This document shows, in pieces, positions 13,201 through 23,833 of a stretch of DNA of 64,000 nucleotides (positions are counted from its first letter, which is position 1; each line of letters opens with the position of its first letter). The translations under genes were made by a program, and so were the position numbers. Below the pieces are notes generated by a model. The model worked only from the letters and a program-made list of their open reading frames with translations, ran no database searches and was not told the DNA's origin. Source of the DNA: Selaginella moellendorffii (taxonomy: Eukaryota; Streptophyta; Lycopodiopsida; Selaginellales; Selaginellaceae); the NCBI RefSeq assembly GCF_000143415.4, contig NW_003314334.1:639457-703456 (forward strand), read 5' to 3'.

Positions 13201-14584
13201 TATTGATTTTCCTGTCATGTGCAGTAACATTTTGTTGCGAGAGATCTCACTAACGTCACTATGGCGTAGTGTTGAGATTCCGGAAGGCTCGCAAGCACTT
13301 TTTGGACATCTTGCGGCACCATTAAAAGAAGAAGCAGATTCTGTACTTCTGCACGAGAACTACGACACAAAAGAAAACTACCAAGAGTTTCTTGATTGGG
13401 TACGCTGCTGCCTGGCTTTTTTTTTTCTTTCCTGGTATGTATAAAAGTTGTTCTTTCAGCAAGAATACTTTTCTTGCGACGCACATTATCGAAGCTGGCT
13501 ATCAACAATTGAGAACTTCAGTTCACCCGAAGAAAGAGCAAAGTCTTTTGCTACTGCGAGACAAGCCCTTGACACAGCCACTGCTTTTCTTCACAGTAAG
13601 TTATCCTTCAGCCTATGTTGTTCTCACATTTTTGTTTCCAGATAGCGAAGGAAAGTGGCTTCTGGGATCTGAAGTCATTAACGATGAAGCCTTCGAATCC
13701 GTGGAACTTTTTGCCACTGTCGTTTTATCGAGACCATCGGATCCTTACTTTGTTCCAGACCCTACAGTTTGCACTGCTCTGAACAGCGCATTGTATTTGT
13801 GCATGGGAGAGCTGGCTTCCAGTCAACGTAACTTGACGGTAAAAAGAACTCTTATCTCGTGTGTCTGTAATCTTACGACTCGAGTGAAACAGGTGAATGT
13901 GGCTGTCAATCCTCAGAACAATATGTTACTGGACATAGAGCTCAAATGTGCGGCTCTTGAAGGGGAAGGCATTGAATCACTTGTATCAAGTGATGGTGGA
14001 TTTCTGTCAGCAATCATGGCTGCTGGCATTAAAGGTTTACTTTTCAAACTGGCCATCAGGATTTATTTCCTTGTTTTTTTCTTTCATTGCAGGAGAACTT
14101 CCACATTTCCATCCTGGTGTTGCGATAGAAGTTCTTCGAATGGATGCGTTTTCTATTCACTCGGATGGTGTACGCCGGGATGCTCCATTCGTGGCGCGGG
14201 GTATTTGCCGTCGTTGCTGCCTTCCAGAACTTGTGCTACGATGCATGCAGGTGCGTCAAATTTAATTTGCAATTCCTTGCCCATCGTGCTCATCCTGGAA
14301 CTTGTTTCAGATTCGTGCCTGGCTTCCGGTCTCTGAAATGGCAGCTAGTGATGATCCTGAGGACGATCTAATACAACTGGTTGCGTCAGGAGCTCTTCAG
14401 GGACTGTTTAGCGGCAGTCAGCTAGAGGTATTATCGCATTTGTCCAAACAGATTACATTACAGGGAAGCTTTGTACAATGTGCAGGAGTTTTTGTTGCTA
14501 GAACGGGAGATTGTTTTGCGGAGAATGGAGGCTGGAGAAGACGAGCCACGGGTTTCAGAGGCCGAGGATATGCTGCATGAGTAA
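10251..14584 (+). CDS. NUP107: NUP107, scaffold nucleoporin of the nuclear pore Y-complex
   Basis: Twenty-five exons join to 1026 residues (Arabidopsis NUP107 has about 1080). Exon limits: 10251-10381, 10434-10596, 10648-10723, 10773-10842, 10894-11009, 11059-11081, 11136-11261, 11313-11468, 11519-11611, 11671-11826, 11874-11972, 12021-12187, 12241-12298, 12346-12434, 12480-12611, 12664-12786, 12838-12933, 12992-13174, 13225-13399, 13460-13595, 13642-13838, 13893-14034, 14093-14250, 14311-14427, 14486-14584. Hallmarks are HLDPDAPTREGLQLHPED, LLEDVWKLIRAGRITEAQDL with LCRTSGQAWRAASLGG, QLWKWACF-type segments, EELVGPYASHLAPHLCVDL and RGICRRCCLPELVLRCMQ. Nup107 is a helical scaffold protein that pairs with Nup133 in the Y-complex. 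Intron 13 (12299-12345) is GC-AG. Intron 7 (11262-11312) is 51 nt and open in frame, but it is removed because duplicated fragments and the family alignment both place a junction there. Fragments of this gene recur near 47.2, 53.1 and 62.3 kb. Confidence 0.93.
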
Positions 14585-15046
14585 CGCAGCTCTTGGGGAG
14601 ATGGGAAAGTATTCTTGAGCCCGTTTTTTCGAGAAGTGTACTTCTCTGCAGGAATGCGGTTGAAACCGTCGACCTGTTCAGCGTCATGCAGTATTTACTG
14701 AAACTAAATCGACATGTTATCATGTCCAGTCAAATTTGCAGAGGCTGATTTAATTATCAGCATCGAGAAGTAAAAAGTAAAATTTGAAATAAAAAGAAAA
14801 CATGTCTTAACAAAAGTTTTTATCTCAAAAGTATTTTAGTTACTTGCGAAATCTTACTAGAAGCCAGATCCCAGAAACTCGGCTTACAAAATTATGAAAG
14901 CGTACACTTGACTGGAAGTTTTCAGCATCAGCCCAGACACCTTTTCTAGAAAAGAATTATAAAGTCGAAATGTCATAGACTCTCTCTTATGCTGCAAGGT
15001 CTAAATCAGAACATACAATACAATACAATTGTGCTTCTCATTTTTC
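14585..15046. other. Convergent intergenic region (3' ends of NUP107 and the P-class PPR gene)
   Basis: No gene was seen. It holds the two 3' untranslated regions; an AATAAA occurs near 14788 on the plus strand. Confidence 0.5.
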
Positions 15047-17683
15047 TTACAAGTTGTCAAGAACTCCTTTTACTTGATCCAGCTCCACAAATTTCTGCTT
15101 CACCATCTCCAAAAGCTCGGGATTTAGAGCGCAGCCCTGAGATTTGACATGCCTCAGCAATTCGCTCATCGCTCCATAGTGTTTGTCCTCCGCCGCTTTA
15201 GACAAGAGGAATTCCAGGAGCACCTACACAGGAGAGAGAGCAAAAAGATCACGAAACTACCGAACTTCAACAAACAAGAACAAACGCATTGATACAAACC
15301 TTGCTGGGTTTGAGGCGAGCTTTCCTCATCTCGCCGAGTGCCTCCACGGCCACTGGCCAGTTCTTGGCTACCGCGTTGGCCTCTATGAATTGCTCCAGTG
15401 CTGGCTCATGGCAGTAAACCTCCGAAGTTTGCATCTCTTTGAAAATCCTGTAGGCCTCGGACAGCAGATCGACGCCTTTTTCGTGTCGGTGCTCGGCTGC
15501 TGAGAGGATTTCCGAGAGGTGTGACTGAGGACGATCCTGTTCTAGGTGCGCCGCGTTCGTCAGCCCGGACAAGAGCCTCGAATACGTTCCCTGAGCAAGC
15601 CACAAAAGAAAAGTGTGTGAGAGTTTTCAAAGCACAGAAGCTGACGAGCTTACGGCATTTGGTCTGAGACCCCTGTTTTTCATGTCCCTGTACGTTCGTA
15701 ACGCCAGGCCGAACATTCTTCTCTCGCAAAGGTGCTCAATCAAGATGTTGAAGCTGCCTTTGTTCGGCATTATCCCTTCGTCGTCCATTTTCTCCAGTGT
15801 GTTTGTGATGCCATCGTCATGCTGGAGTTTGGAGTACGCTTTTAAGAGCGAGTTAAAGAGTCTCACGTCTTGTTTGCCTTTCCGTCTAGTCTGGCTCTCG
15901 GCGGCCAGTTTGTCCACCATGTCCAAGTCGCCAATGCTTCCGTAGCCCCATATCAATATACTATACGCGTTACCACCTGGAATAAGCACAGATCTTGAAA
16001 CAATTGTTCTGTCCAAAACAAAGAAACTAGAACTTACCTGGCCTAACTCCTTTACGACTCATGTCAACAAGGATCTCGTGAGCCTCGTATACTTTCCCCA
16101 AACTGACGTACGCATCCATCACACACGAGTACATAATCTGCAGGATGATGAGAAGGTAATAAAAAGTTTTGCAGAATACATACCATGTCAGGGTGCATTC
16201 CTGAAGCTTGAATTTCAGCAATTGTCTTTCTAGCTTTCTCGAGAAGACCGCTACGACCGTAAACGTTAAGCAGCGAGCGATAAACAATCTGTAAAATAGA
16301 GGGAAGTATGCATGACATGAACCATCGAATCGAACATGCGTACCTCGTTTGGTTCTAGACCCGACTCTTTGATAGCTGCAAAAATCTTCTCCGCCTCTGC
16401 TGGCTTTCTCTTGCGTGCGTAGAGGTTGATAAGGTAGCTGTAGTGGTACAGCGTCAATGTTACACCTTCAGACCGCATCTCTTCCACGAGCGCCTTGGCC
16501 TTGTCTTCCATTTCAGTAGCACAGTAGACGCGCAACAGCGAGCCGTATGCGTAGGCATCAGGCTTCAGTCCCCTGGCTTTCATCTCCTCGAGTAATTCTT
16601 GAGACCTTTCATAACCATTGTGGATCTTCAAACAGGCGCAAAATATCTGAAAAATAAAATGTAGGATGATGAGCAACGGAGAACACAGCTAAATTAGCTT
16701 ACCGTGGAATATGTAATGCTGTCTGGATGAAATCCCGATTCCTTCATCTTGCGAAACAACCTGAAAGCCCTTGTGACCTTCCAGTTGTTGACAAGCGTAC
16801 TTAAGATGGAGTTGGCAATAAAAGGATTCAGCTTAAGCTCTTCGCTCAGAGAATTGTATACGTATAAGGCCTTCTGGGTCCTTCCCACTTTACCAAGCAA
16901 GATGATGAAAGTGGAATACGAAGCCCCAGAACACTTGCCTGCCTTCTCCATCCACTCGAACAACTACATGAAACGTTTAAGCAAGGGAGAAAGAAAGGTA
17001 AAGAGGAAAGAATAGTTACTTCGCAAGCATCGTCCCAACGTCCGTGGTTTCCAAATCTCCGCAACAGCAGATTTAAATCCGAAACCTCCAGTTTATCACC
17101 CACTCTGCTATCCATTTCGAAGTGTTAGCATTTTTGCTTTGCAAATGAAAACAAAAAGGATCTGTATGTACCTCGTTAGCGCGGAGTCCAAATTGCTGGC
17201 ATTCTGAACGACGAGCACCGCAGTTCGCCTATCCGCCCACTTTGGCTGCTTCGAGTCCCCAGTGACGAACAAAAACTTCTTGAAAGCACTGCTCAGAGTA
17301 TTCGTACTCTTCCTCACCTCAGTACCCGGTTTAGCCTTCGTCAATTCTAACCAAGGATTATCTTTCTCGGCCCCTGGAGAGCTAGAGCACTGCTCCTCAG
17401 CTACCAATGAATTCCTATCACCGCCATTGTCATTATCCACACTAAGAGTCCCAACCGGTACCTCTGTTCCATTCACAAATCCTTCGGAGCACGAGACCCT
17501 GCTACTACTACTACTACCACTAGAACTAGTTCTACATCCTGTTCCTTCCCACTGTCCTAGACCTCCCAAAAACGAAACTTCTCTCTGACTCTGGGAAGTG
17601 AATGGATACCTGGATTGAAACTGGAGCTGCGAGCAGCACGACTGAAGCACTGCTGCTGCTCCAGGCAGCAGCAGGAGTACCAT
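15047..17683 (-). CDS. P-class PPR protein resembling chloroplast At1g10910/EMB3103
   Basis: Nine minus-strand exons (17172-17683, 17020-17104, 16703-16963, 16344-16646, 16184-16288, 16038-16137, 15654-15976, 15300-15590, 15047-15223) give 718 residues. The first ~120 residues are Ser/Leu rich with no repeats, consistent with a plastid targeting region plus a spacer. The rest is P-type 35-residue repeats such as SYSTFIILLGKVGRTQKALY, DSITYSTVS, YAYGSLLRVYCATEMEDKA and YHYSYLINLYARKRKPAEAE. The start LFEWMEKAGK and the overall order resemble Arabidopsis At1g10910 (EMB3103), a plastid protein essential for embryos; this match is from memory and tentative. P-class PPR proteins usually stabilise, splice or activate translation of organelle RNAs. 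The start at 17683 is the first in-frame ATG of the long exon 1. The 3' end converges with NUP107. Confidence 0.85.
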
Positions 17684-17862
17684 TGTCTCCTCTACTCTTA
17701 AGAATCACTGCATTACAGAGGATTAGAAACCCCTAGGAACAGAGCAGACGAAAGCCAGCGTATATACCAAGAACCTCAAAGCTTCCAATTGAAAGAGATT
17801 TACAAAAACCTCGAGTGGTGACCTGATGAGTGAGGAAGAACTATACAGTTGCTTTGCTTTTT

Positions 17863-18366
17863 TCAGCTCGCATCGGTGTCTGGCTTTGGATGCTCGCCGG
17901 GCTTGTCAATCGCGACTTCCTCCCAATCACCAGTTTCTAAACACAGCAGCGATTCTCGTGAGAAAGAAAAGAAGAAAGGAAAAAAAAAACTAGCTTAGTT
18001 TCTTACCACGAATCTTGAGAGTCATCGCAACGATCGCATCGTTCTCCACCTGGTTAAGAGAAATCACGGAGAAATTTGGATCGAAATTCTACAAGGGAGG
18101 GAAATATTTGCAAGCGAACCTTCTGATCAGCGAGAGTTTTGTGATCCTCCAGCACGAGCTTGTTGGCGATCAAGATGAGGCGCTGATCATCGACATGGTT
18201 CTCGCTCAGTGCCTGTAGCTTCTGCTTGATCTCCAGCACGGTCTCGGAAGGATCGCAATGCAGGAAGTAAGTCGTCTTCTTGCGCTTCACTCGGATGAAC
18301 ATCGACTGGAAGAAGCAAAGAAATCCGATCGCAAGAGAGCGAGATTTCGAGAGGAAATCTTACCAT
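17863..18366 (-). CDS. Elongin-B-like ubiquitin-fold protein
   Basis: Four exons (18364-18366, 18120-18305, 18007-18049, 17863-17936) give 101 residues. The protein starts MSMFIRVKRKKTTYF and has a ubiquitin-like fold pattern: ETVLEIKQKLQAL, DDQRLILIANKLVLEDHKTL, and a short tail VAIDKPGEHPKPDTD. The length and the MF-RVKR-KTTYF start match plant elongin-B-like proteins (type At5g57860). In animals elongin B pairs with elongin C in VHL/SOCS-box E3 ligases and in elongin; the plant role is less known. The first exon codes only the initiator Met, directly followed by GTAAG. If that is wrong, the ATG at 18302 gives a protein two residues shorter. The start codon is only 35-60 bp from the divergent hydrolase. 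Confidence 0.82.
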
Positions 18367-18425
18367 GGCGCGCGGCTTCGCGAATCGCCGCCTTCTCAAG
18401 AATGAGACTAAGAACCCTAAACACG
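18367..18425. promoter_or_regulatory. Very short bidirectional promoter with a telo-box
   Basis: Only 59 bp separate the elongin-B-like start codon (minus) from the likely hydrolase start (plus). AACCCTAAA, a telo-box core, lies near 18413-18421. With so little room the promoters and leaders must overlap the coding parts. Confidence 0.45.
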
Positions 18426-19639
18426 ATGAATGCTAGCCTGCTTAACAAGGGATCTTTTGCTAGCGCCCCGGGAGCTTTTCCACTCCACCGCGCAGCCGAT
18501 CGCCGGATCCTTGGCGCCACCGTCGCAATGGCAACTCCAGCAGTCGAATCGGGGCTCTCTTCTCGCAAATCGCGAGTGGTGGTTCCCAACTTCCAGGGCA
18601 AGAAGCTCGTAGGTATTTTGGATGATACTGGATCTCCAGACCTCTGCATTCTCTGCCATGGACTGCGATCGAGCAAGGTATGCTTTCGATTCGATTGCTT
18701 CTTCACAAGAGCGAGAGATTGGCCTCTTTTGGCCTCTTTTTATCTCAGGAGTCTACTGGTTTGGTTGTTCTAGCCAATGCTCTAGCGGAAGCCGGCTTAA
18801 GCACGTACCGATTCGATTTTTCTGGCAATGGGTGAGCCGATTGCAATGAGATTTTTCACGAGATTGTTTGTTCTTCGTCACAGGGAAAGCGAGGGTGAGT
18901 TTTCTTATGGAGGATACTGGCAAGAAGTAGAAGATCTTCGTGCTGTGGTTCTTCACTGGAGGGCTCATACCCGGCTCGTGAATTGTATAATCGGTCACAG
19001 CAAAGGTGTGTGTGTTTCTCTCTCTTTTGGCTCTCGAGTTTTGATGATCTTGGCCGTGTAGGTGGCAATGCGGTGTTGCTATATTCTTCCAAGTATGGCG
19101 ATGTTCCTCTCGTCGTGAATTGCAGTGGACGTGGTTTGCTCAAGAGAGGCCTCAAGTCACGGCTTGGAAGTGACTTTATGGGGCGCCTGGATCGTGAAGG
19201 TTTCGTCACCGTTAGAGATAAACAAGGTAAGATCTCCTCGAACTATCAAAATGCATGGTTTCATCTATGTATTGCTTTTTTCAGGCGACTTCAATGTCAC
19301 AAAGGAGAACCTTATGCAAAGACTCTCCATCGATATGTTTGGCGAGGTGGGAAAAATCCCAAGCAACTGCAGGTACTCAAAAGTTTGCCTTCGTTCTTCC
19401 TTTCTTTGGTTTTAATCTTTTGGCTTCCACCGCTTCACAGAGTGCTAACGATACATGGCTCGGAGGACGAGGTTGTGACCGTGGAAGATGCATACGAGTT
19501 TGACAAGCACGTACCAAATCACACTCTCAGAATCGTGGAGGGAGCTGATCACGGTTATAGTTCTCATCACTCGGAACTAAAACAAACCGTGCTGGAGTTC
19601 GTCCAAGGTGAAAGCTGCCAGGGCCGGGCCTTGATGTAA
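18426..19639 (+). CDS. Alpha/beta-hydrolase, probably plastid or mitochondrial
   Basis: Six exons (18426-18677, 18749-18831, 18884-19005, 19062-19226, 19285-19372, 19441-19639) give 302 residues; an ATG at 18402 would add eight. The first ~45 residues are rich in Ala, Ser and Arg with no acidic residue before about 41, like an organelle transit peptide. The hydrolase core has LCILCHGLRSSK (oxyanion region), YRFDFSGNGESEG, and the nucleophile elbow GHSKGG split by an intron. The acid is in IHGSEDEVV and the base in GADHGYSSH, so Ser-Asp-His are all present. This pattern matches plant serine aminopeptidase-like (Hydrolase_4) proteins. The substrate cannot be told from sequence. Confidence 0.85.
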
Positions 19640-19874
19640 AAGGTAGTAGTCGTAGCCATCTTTGCAGATCTTACAAACTAATTCACTGTTTTTTTCCTTC
19701 TTGCCAGTAGGAGCGAGCTGGTTCCTTCACGCGTATTATAATTTCATCCTATATGTTCTCAGCATAGAGAAAACCGGCATTGTGACGGACCGTCCAAGGT
19801 GACGACGCTGTCCTTTACCGCGGTAATAAGATCCGAAGCTTTGAGACCGACCATCTTCATTTCATTTCCCAGAG

Positions 19875-20549
19875 ATGGAAGTCACAGGCCTGGTGATTGT
19901 CACAGCGATCGTAACGTTTCTTTCTGCAGTGACCGCGGCCGAGGAGGTGGCTCAAGCTCCAGACTATGCCAAGCAATGCGCTCCGGACATAATCGCGTTG
20001 CTTCCATGCATGCCAGCGGTGAAGGGAAGCGGGAGTCCTCCCACTCCTCAGTGCTGCAGTGCGATCGCGGAGCTTTTGAAGGACGATCCCATCTGCCTGT
20101 GCTATGTTGCCGCGGACGCTGCGCAGAGAAACGATCCAAACATCAACGCTACTGTTGCTTTGCAGCTCCCAGCGCTCTGTAATCTCAAGGCGGACGTCCA
20201 CAAGTGTGATGGTAAGTGTGGAAACACAAGTAAGCTCTTTGACAAAGTTTTTTTTTTTGCTTTCTCTTCTCGCAGGCTTTCCAGGATTTCCAGGGACTGG
20301 AATGGCACCAATGCCAGGAATGGTACCGGGAGGTGAGATGCCGCCGATGCCATGGATGCCAGGAATGCCACCGATGATTCCAGGAGGAGGTAAAGTCCCT
20401 CTAGTTTTCCTTCTTTTCTTCCTCAAGGCTTTTGCTTTGCAGACGCTCCCCCAGCGCCTACACCATCCTCCACCTCCATGACGATCCCAAAGCTTTATCA
20501 TCTGGCAGTAGCACTCGTTCTACCAGCGATCCTCACGTACGTAGCGTAG
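19875..20549 (+). CDS. Non-specific lipid-transfer protein, GPI-anchored (LTPG type), with Gly/Pro/Met-rich linker
   Basis: Three exons (19875-20211, 20276-20389, 20443-20549) encode 185 residues. A signal peptide (VIVTAIVTFLSAVTAAEE) is followed by the eight-cysteine LTP pattern C...C...CC...CxC...C...C, seen in QCAPDIIALLPCMPAVKG, PQCCSAIAELL, DPICLCYVA and ALCNLKADVHKC. A linker of about 40 residues then repeats GFPG, MPG and PGG units, and a hydrophobic C-terminus (LAVALVLPAILTYVA) is typical of a GPI-anchor signal. LTPGs sit on the outer face of the plasma membrane and help export cuticular lipids. The collagen-like linker encoded by exon 2 is unusual. A likely AATAAA lies near 20678. 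Confidence 0.87.
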
Positions 20550-20829
20550 AGAAGGTCTATTTTTTTTTCGTTTCTGTTCTGATGAAAGAACAATCCCCCA
20601 AGAGCTCTACTCTACGCAGGCACTATTGCTTTTCTTCAAACACAAACATGTTAGAGTGTAGAAATGCTAAATCGTCGAAATAAAACTAGTTTCTTACCAC
20701 TCGATCAAATCCTACTTGTTCGACCATCCTGTCTTTGATATAATACAGATGTTCTTCCCAGGTTTTCCATCGTTTTCTGCTGAAACAGGAAACCCGAGCT
20801 CTTTGTCTGCTCGCTGCCGTCGTCGTTCA

Positions 20830-22710
20830 GCAGTAGCACTGCTTATCACGAAAGGATCTTCCGTTAAAGTCATGACCCGTGGCAAGTCTTCCTTGAGAGC
20901 AAGCCATCAACGCTTTCAAACACCCGTGGAAGTAAGTCCAAAATGGAGGATCCGGGACGAAGCAAAAGACGTAAGCTCTGGAGCACCGCAGGGCCGACGT
21001 CCGCCTGCTTAGGAACAGTTTAAGACCGGTATACGTAAACCGGAATGTAGTACCTTTTGCTCGAGTTATCGCGACTTTCAGACGTCGATAATCTTCCAAA
21101 AAGCACAATGGATAAATCACTATATCCATTTCGTCCACAGTTTCAGCCTCTGAAAAGGAAATCTAGGCGAGCATTTATGCATGTACTTGACTTTTATATG
21201 TGAGATTATTCCAACCTCAAGATTGCAGTAGTTTCTGTAAAAGCTCGCATTAGAACGTCAACCAGCTTACAAGAAGATTCGTACCTCTTTTCACTTTGGA
21301 AAGACTTCGGCAGGATTTAAAGAGTTCCCTCGTTTGCCTATCGCTGTGAACTTGTATGGCAGAACTCAAGATGACATTCGGGCCATCTTGAACTTTCCGC
21401 AGGTAAAACTATAGTTCGAGAACCTGTAGATGGCCGTGGAGTCTCTGGAACAGCCCACTATATCTAGCATTCTGTGACTCTGCGGAGACCCAAGCTTTTA
21501 TAACACGATATCAATGCACAAAGCATACCTTGCTGATTACAGTAGGAGGTAACAGTTGGTTACTTTTGTGGGACCAAAAACGACCCGGCATTGGTGCTGA
21601 TAAGTCCTGTAAGCTTCGTAATAGCATTTTCGATTCTCGGCAGATCATTGTATAAAAAGCTCAATAGTCCCAAGTAGTTCGTGTCCGAGGTTATCAAACT
21701 CCTCCGCACGAAGTCTAGAAAACGTCGCGAGAATCTACCATGCCTGTCAAATAGTAGTTCAGGAGCTGCCGTTCACCTTCACAAAGCGTGAACTAACTTC
21801 CAGCATCGGTGGGAGCACCAAATTAATACCTGCCTTCCCGAATTTTAGAACACCGAGAGTAAAACAGCTAACAACACCCGTACCCGGTGGTCCTTGTATT
21901 AGCCCACGTAAGGCTCTCCGTTCGCCTCAAGTGCCGCAACCGTACTCGATACGGCTTTCACTTGAGAGTTATTCAAATAAGCAAACATCGTTCGGATTTG
22001 CAATGAAACACTACGAGTTTCAACATCTGCTCCATCCGTCCAGAGCCCCTGACAGTCCACAAAGTCGGTAAAGTGAAGTATTCATAGTGAAAGAAAGCAT
22101 ACCTTAATGCACTGCAACACCTCCTCAAACATCTGATACCGACATATATCACCAGCGAGAGTTCGTTCCAAATTCTCGACGCTGCTGCTAGCGAGCTTAA
22201 ACGAAAAACCATCCAGCTACGCAAACCCGGCTTCCAGCACTCAGATTTAGTGTAGAACTCAACGTGGCTTCTTTGGACCTCCCAAGAATTTCTTCCACCT
22301 TGGAAACCAATGCTGTGAAGTAATGCTACTTAAAGTACCTGGGACTTCTCAATGTGGTCCAAAGACCACTTGTGAGAACATGAGATGCAAGCGTCTCAAA
22401 CTTTACTGCTTCATTGACAGGAAAACGAACGAGATCGGACGCGTCGAGCATTTATCTGGTCGGAAGTTCTCTGTAGAAATCAAAGAAGGATGAGCGTCTC
22501 GATCGTGAACAAGGCAAGGATTTTCCTTGAAAAACCAACACCTACATCCAAATCGAATCGCTGAATCGCCATAGCCGCTCTTGTTCAATGCACCACGCAT
22601 GTCGAATCCCAGCGGCCTGAAACAACGCTCTCAATCACTGGAACGATAAATCTACGAGAAAATCCTCCGCATTGCCACTTACAAAGCATCATTGTCGCCG
22701 AGCGCCATCG
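20830..22710 (-). pseudogene. Decayed SEN1/UPF1-type superfamily 1 RNA helicase
   Basis: Minus-strand fragments in several frames match the plant SEN1/MAA3-like helicase architecture in the right order. The start MALGDNDA is at about 22708 with an intact GTAAG donor, followed by PLGFDMRGAL. Around 21990-21890 a stretch reads NSQVKAVSSTVAALEANGEP, then a frameshift, then the Walker A GPPGTG with Val in place of the essential Lys. Around 21390 LRKVQDGPNV matches motif-V-region sequence of the family. At 21130-21053 the C-terminal motif FLEDYRRLKVAITRAKG is clear. Many stops and shifts lie between. SF1B helicases of this group unwind RNA or RNA/DNA in transcription termination and decay. The ends are approximate. 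Confidence 0.8.
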
Positions 22711-23833
22711 CTCTTCTCCTCCATATCGAAAGGGATACCCTAAACCTTTTCACCTTTCTCTATCTTTACCATTGTAATGTAGAAACAACCCTGTCAACGT
22801 CATCACGCTATCTTATTATTGTAGAGTGGAGTACGCTATGATCGAGCAAGCCTTAGAAATCCTTTAAAAATCACCCATTGTGTAAGAACTGGGGGACAAA
22901 GCCTAGCTAATGTGTCAGCTGATACAAAGCGTGGCCATCGCCATGCCAGGTAGTTATTATATAGAGAAATATTCCCCGGATTGAGTGATTTGCACAGGGT
23001 ATATCCACTCCGCCATAGCCAACTTGACGGGCACGTAAATGCCGTGCCGGGCGTTGACGTTTTCACACGCGGAAAAGTACCAAATGCCATGGCGATCGGA
23101 CGGCTAAGACGCGGACACGCCAGCCGCCCGTTTGGCTTTTACTCGAGAATATCCGGCCGACTTTTCCGGCCCGCGCGTCCTATCTGGCACATCTGACCGT
23201 TGCCATGTGGCCACGTGGGCTTTTGACGGGAAGTGACGGGCAGCCGTCAAACACGCTCTTCCTATGCTGTTTTGTGTGACCATCCTTTGTTGTTTTGTCC
23301 ACGCTCTCTCGAGGCCTAAAGCTAGGGCTCTTGGCTGGGATGAAGCGGCGCGGAGGAGGAGCGTGATCGATCGCGATGGCGTCGATCCTTGCATCAGCGA
23401 GGGTAATATCCCTTCCGGATCGTCGGCAGCGGCGCAGGATCGGCGCGCTTGCGTCCTGTGATTGATCCCAGGGTTGACAACAAGGTGCTGCCACTGTTGC
23501 GGTGGAAGAATCGGTCACATATGCGGCACTGCCGTGTTGATCTTCAACGGTAACTGTTCCATGGCTGATCTTTGATCTTTGGCTCTACGCAGCGGCGGCA
23601 TTGCCTAGGGGCATTCTTGGCTGAATGTGTCATCCCTTGGCCGCGACGAGGATCGATCGCCCCGACGGGCAGCGCTGCCGCTGAGAAATATTTTTGTTTC
23701 CCTGGCTAAAGATCCTCCGGATTCGTCTCCGCCCGTCCAGCCCAGGCTCCCTCGATCCGGGATGAGCGTTCTTGGGCGATGATGATTCAGGTTCTCTAGG
23801 CAATTCGGCGTCCTCGACCGGGAAGCGCTCGCT
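22711..23833. promoter_or_regulatory. Promoter and probable 5' leader of the UNC-13-like gene
   Basis: No coding gene was recognised. CCACGTGG, a G-box core, lies near 23211, and TATATAG is near 22955. From about 23330 on the sequence is GC rich with a possible leader exon and a GGTAAT donor near 23400, so the mRNA leader may be spliced. Open frames here look like chance. Confidence 0.35.

Noticed and set aside
13392-14336. 314-codon plus-strand frame over NUP107 exons
   Set aside because: It includes true NUP107 exons but reads through several introns that must be removed to match the family.
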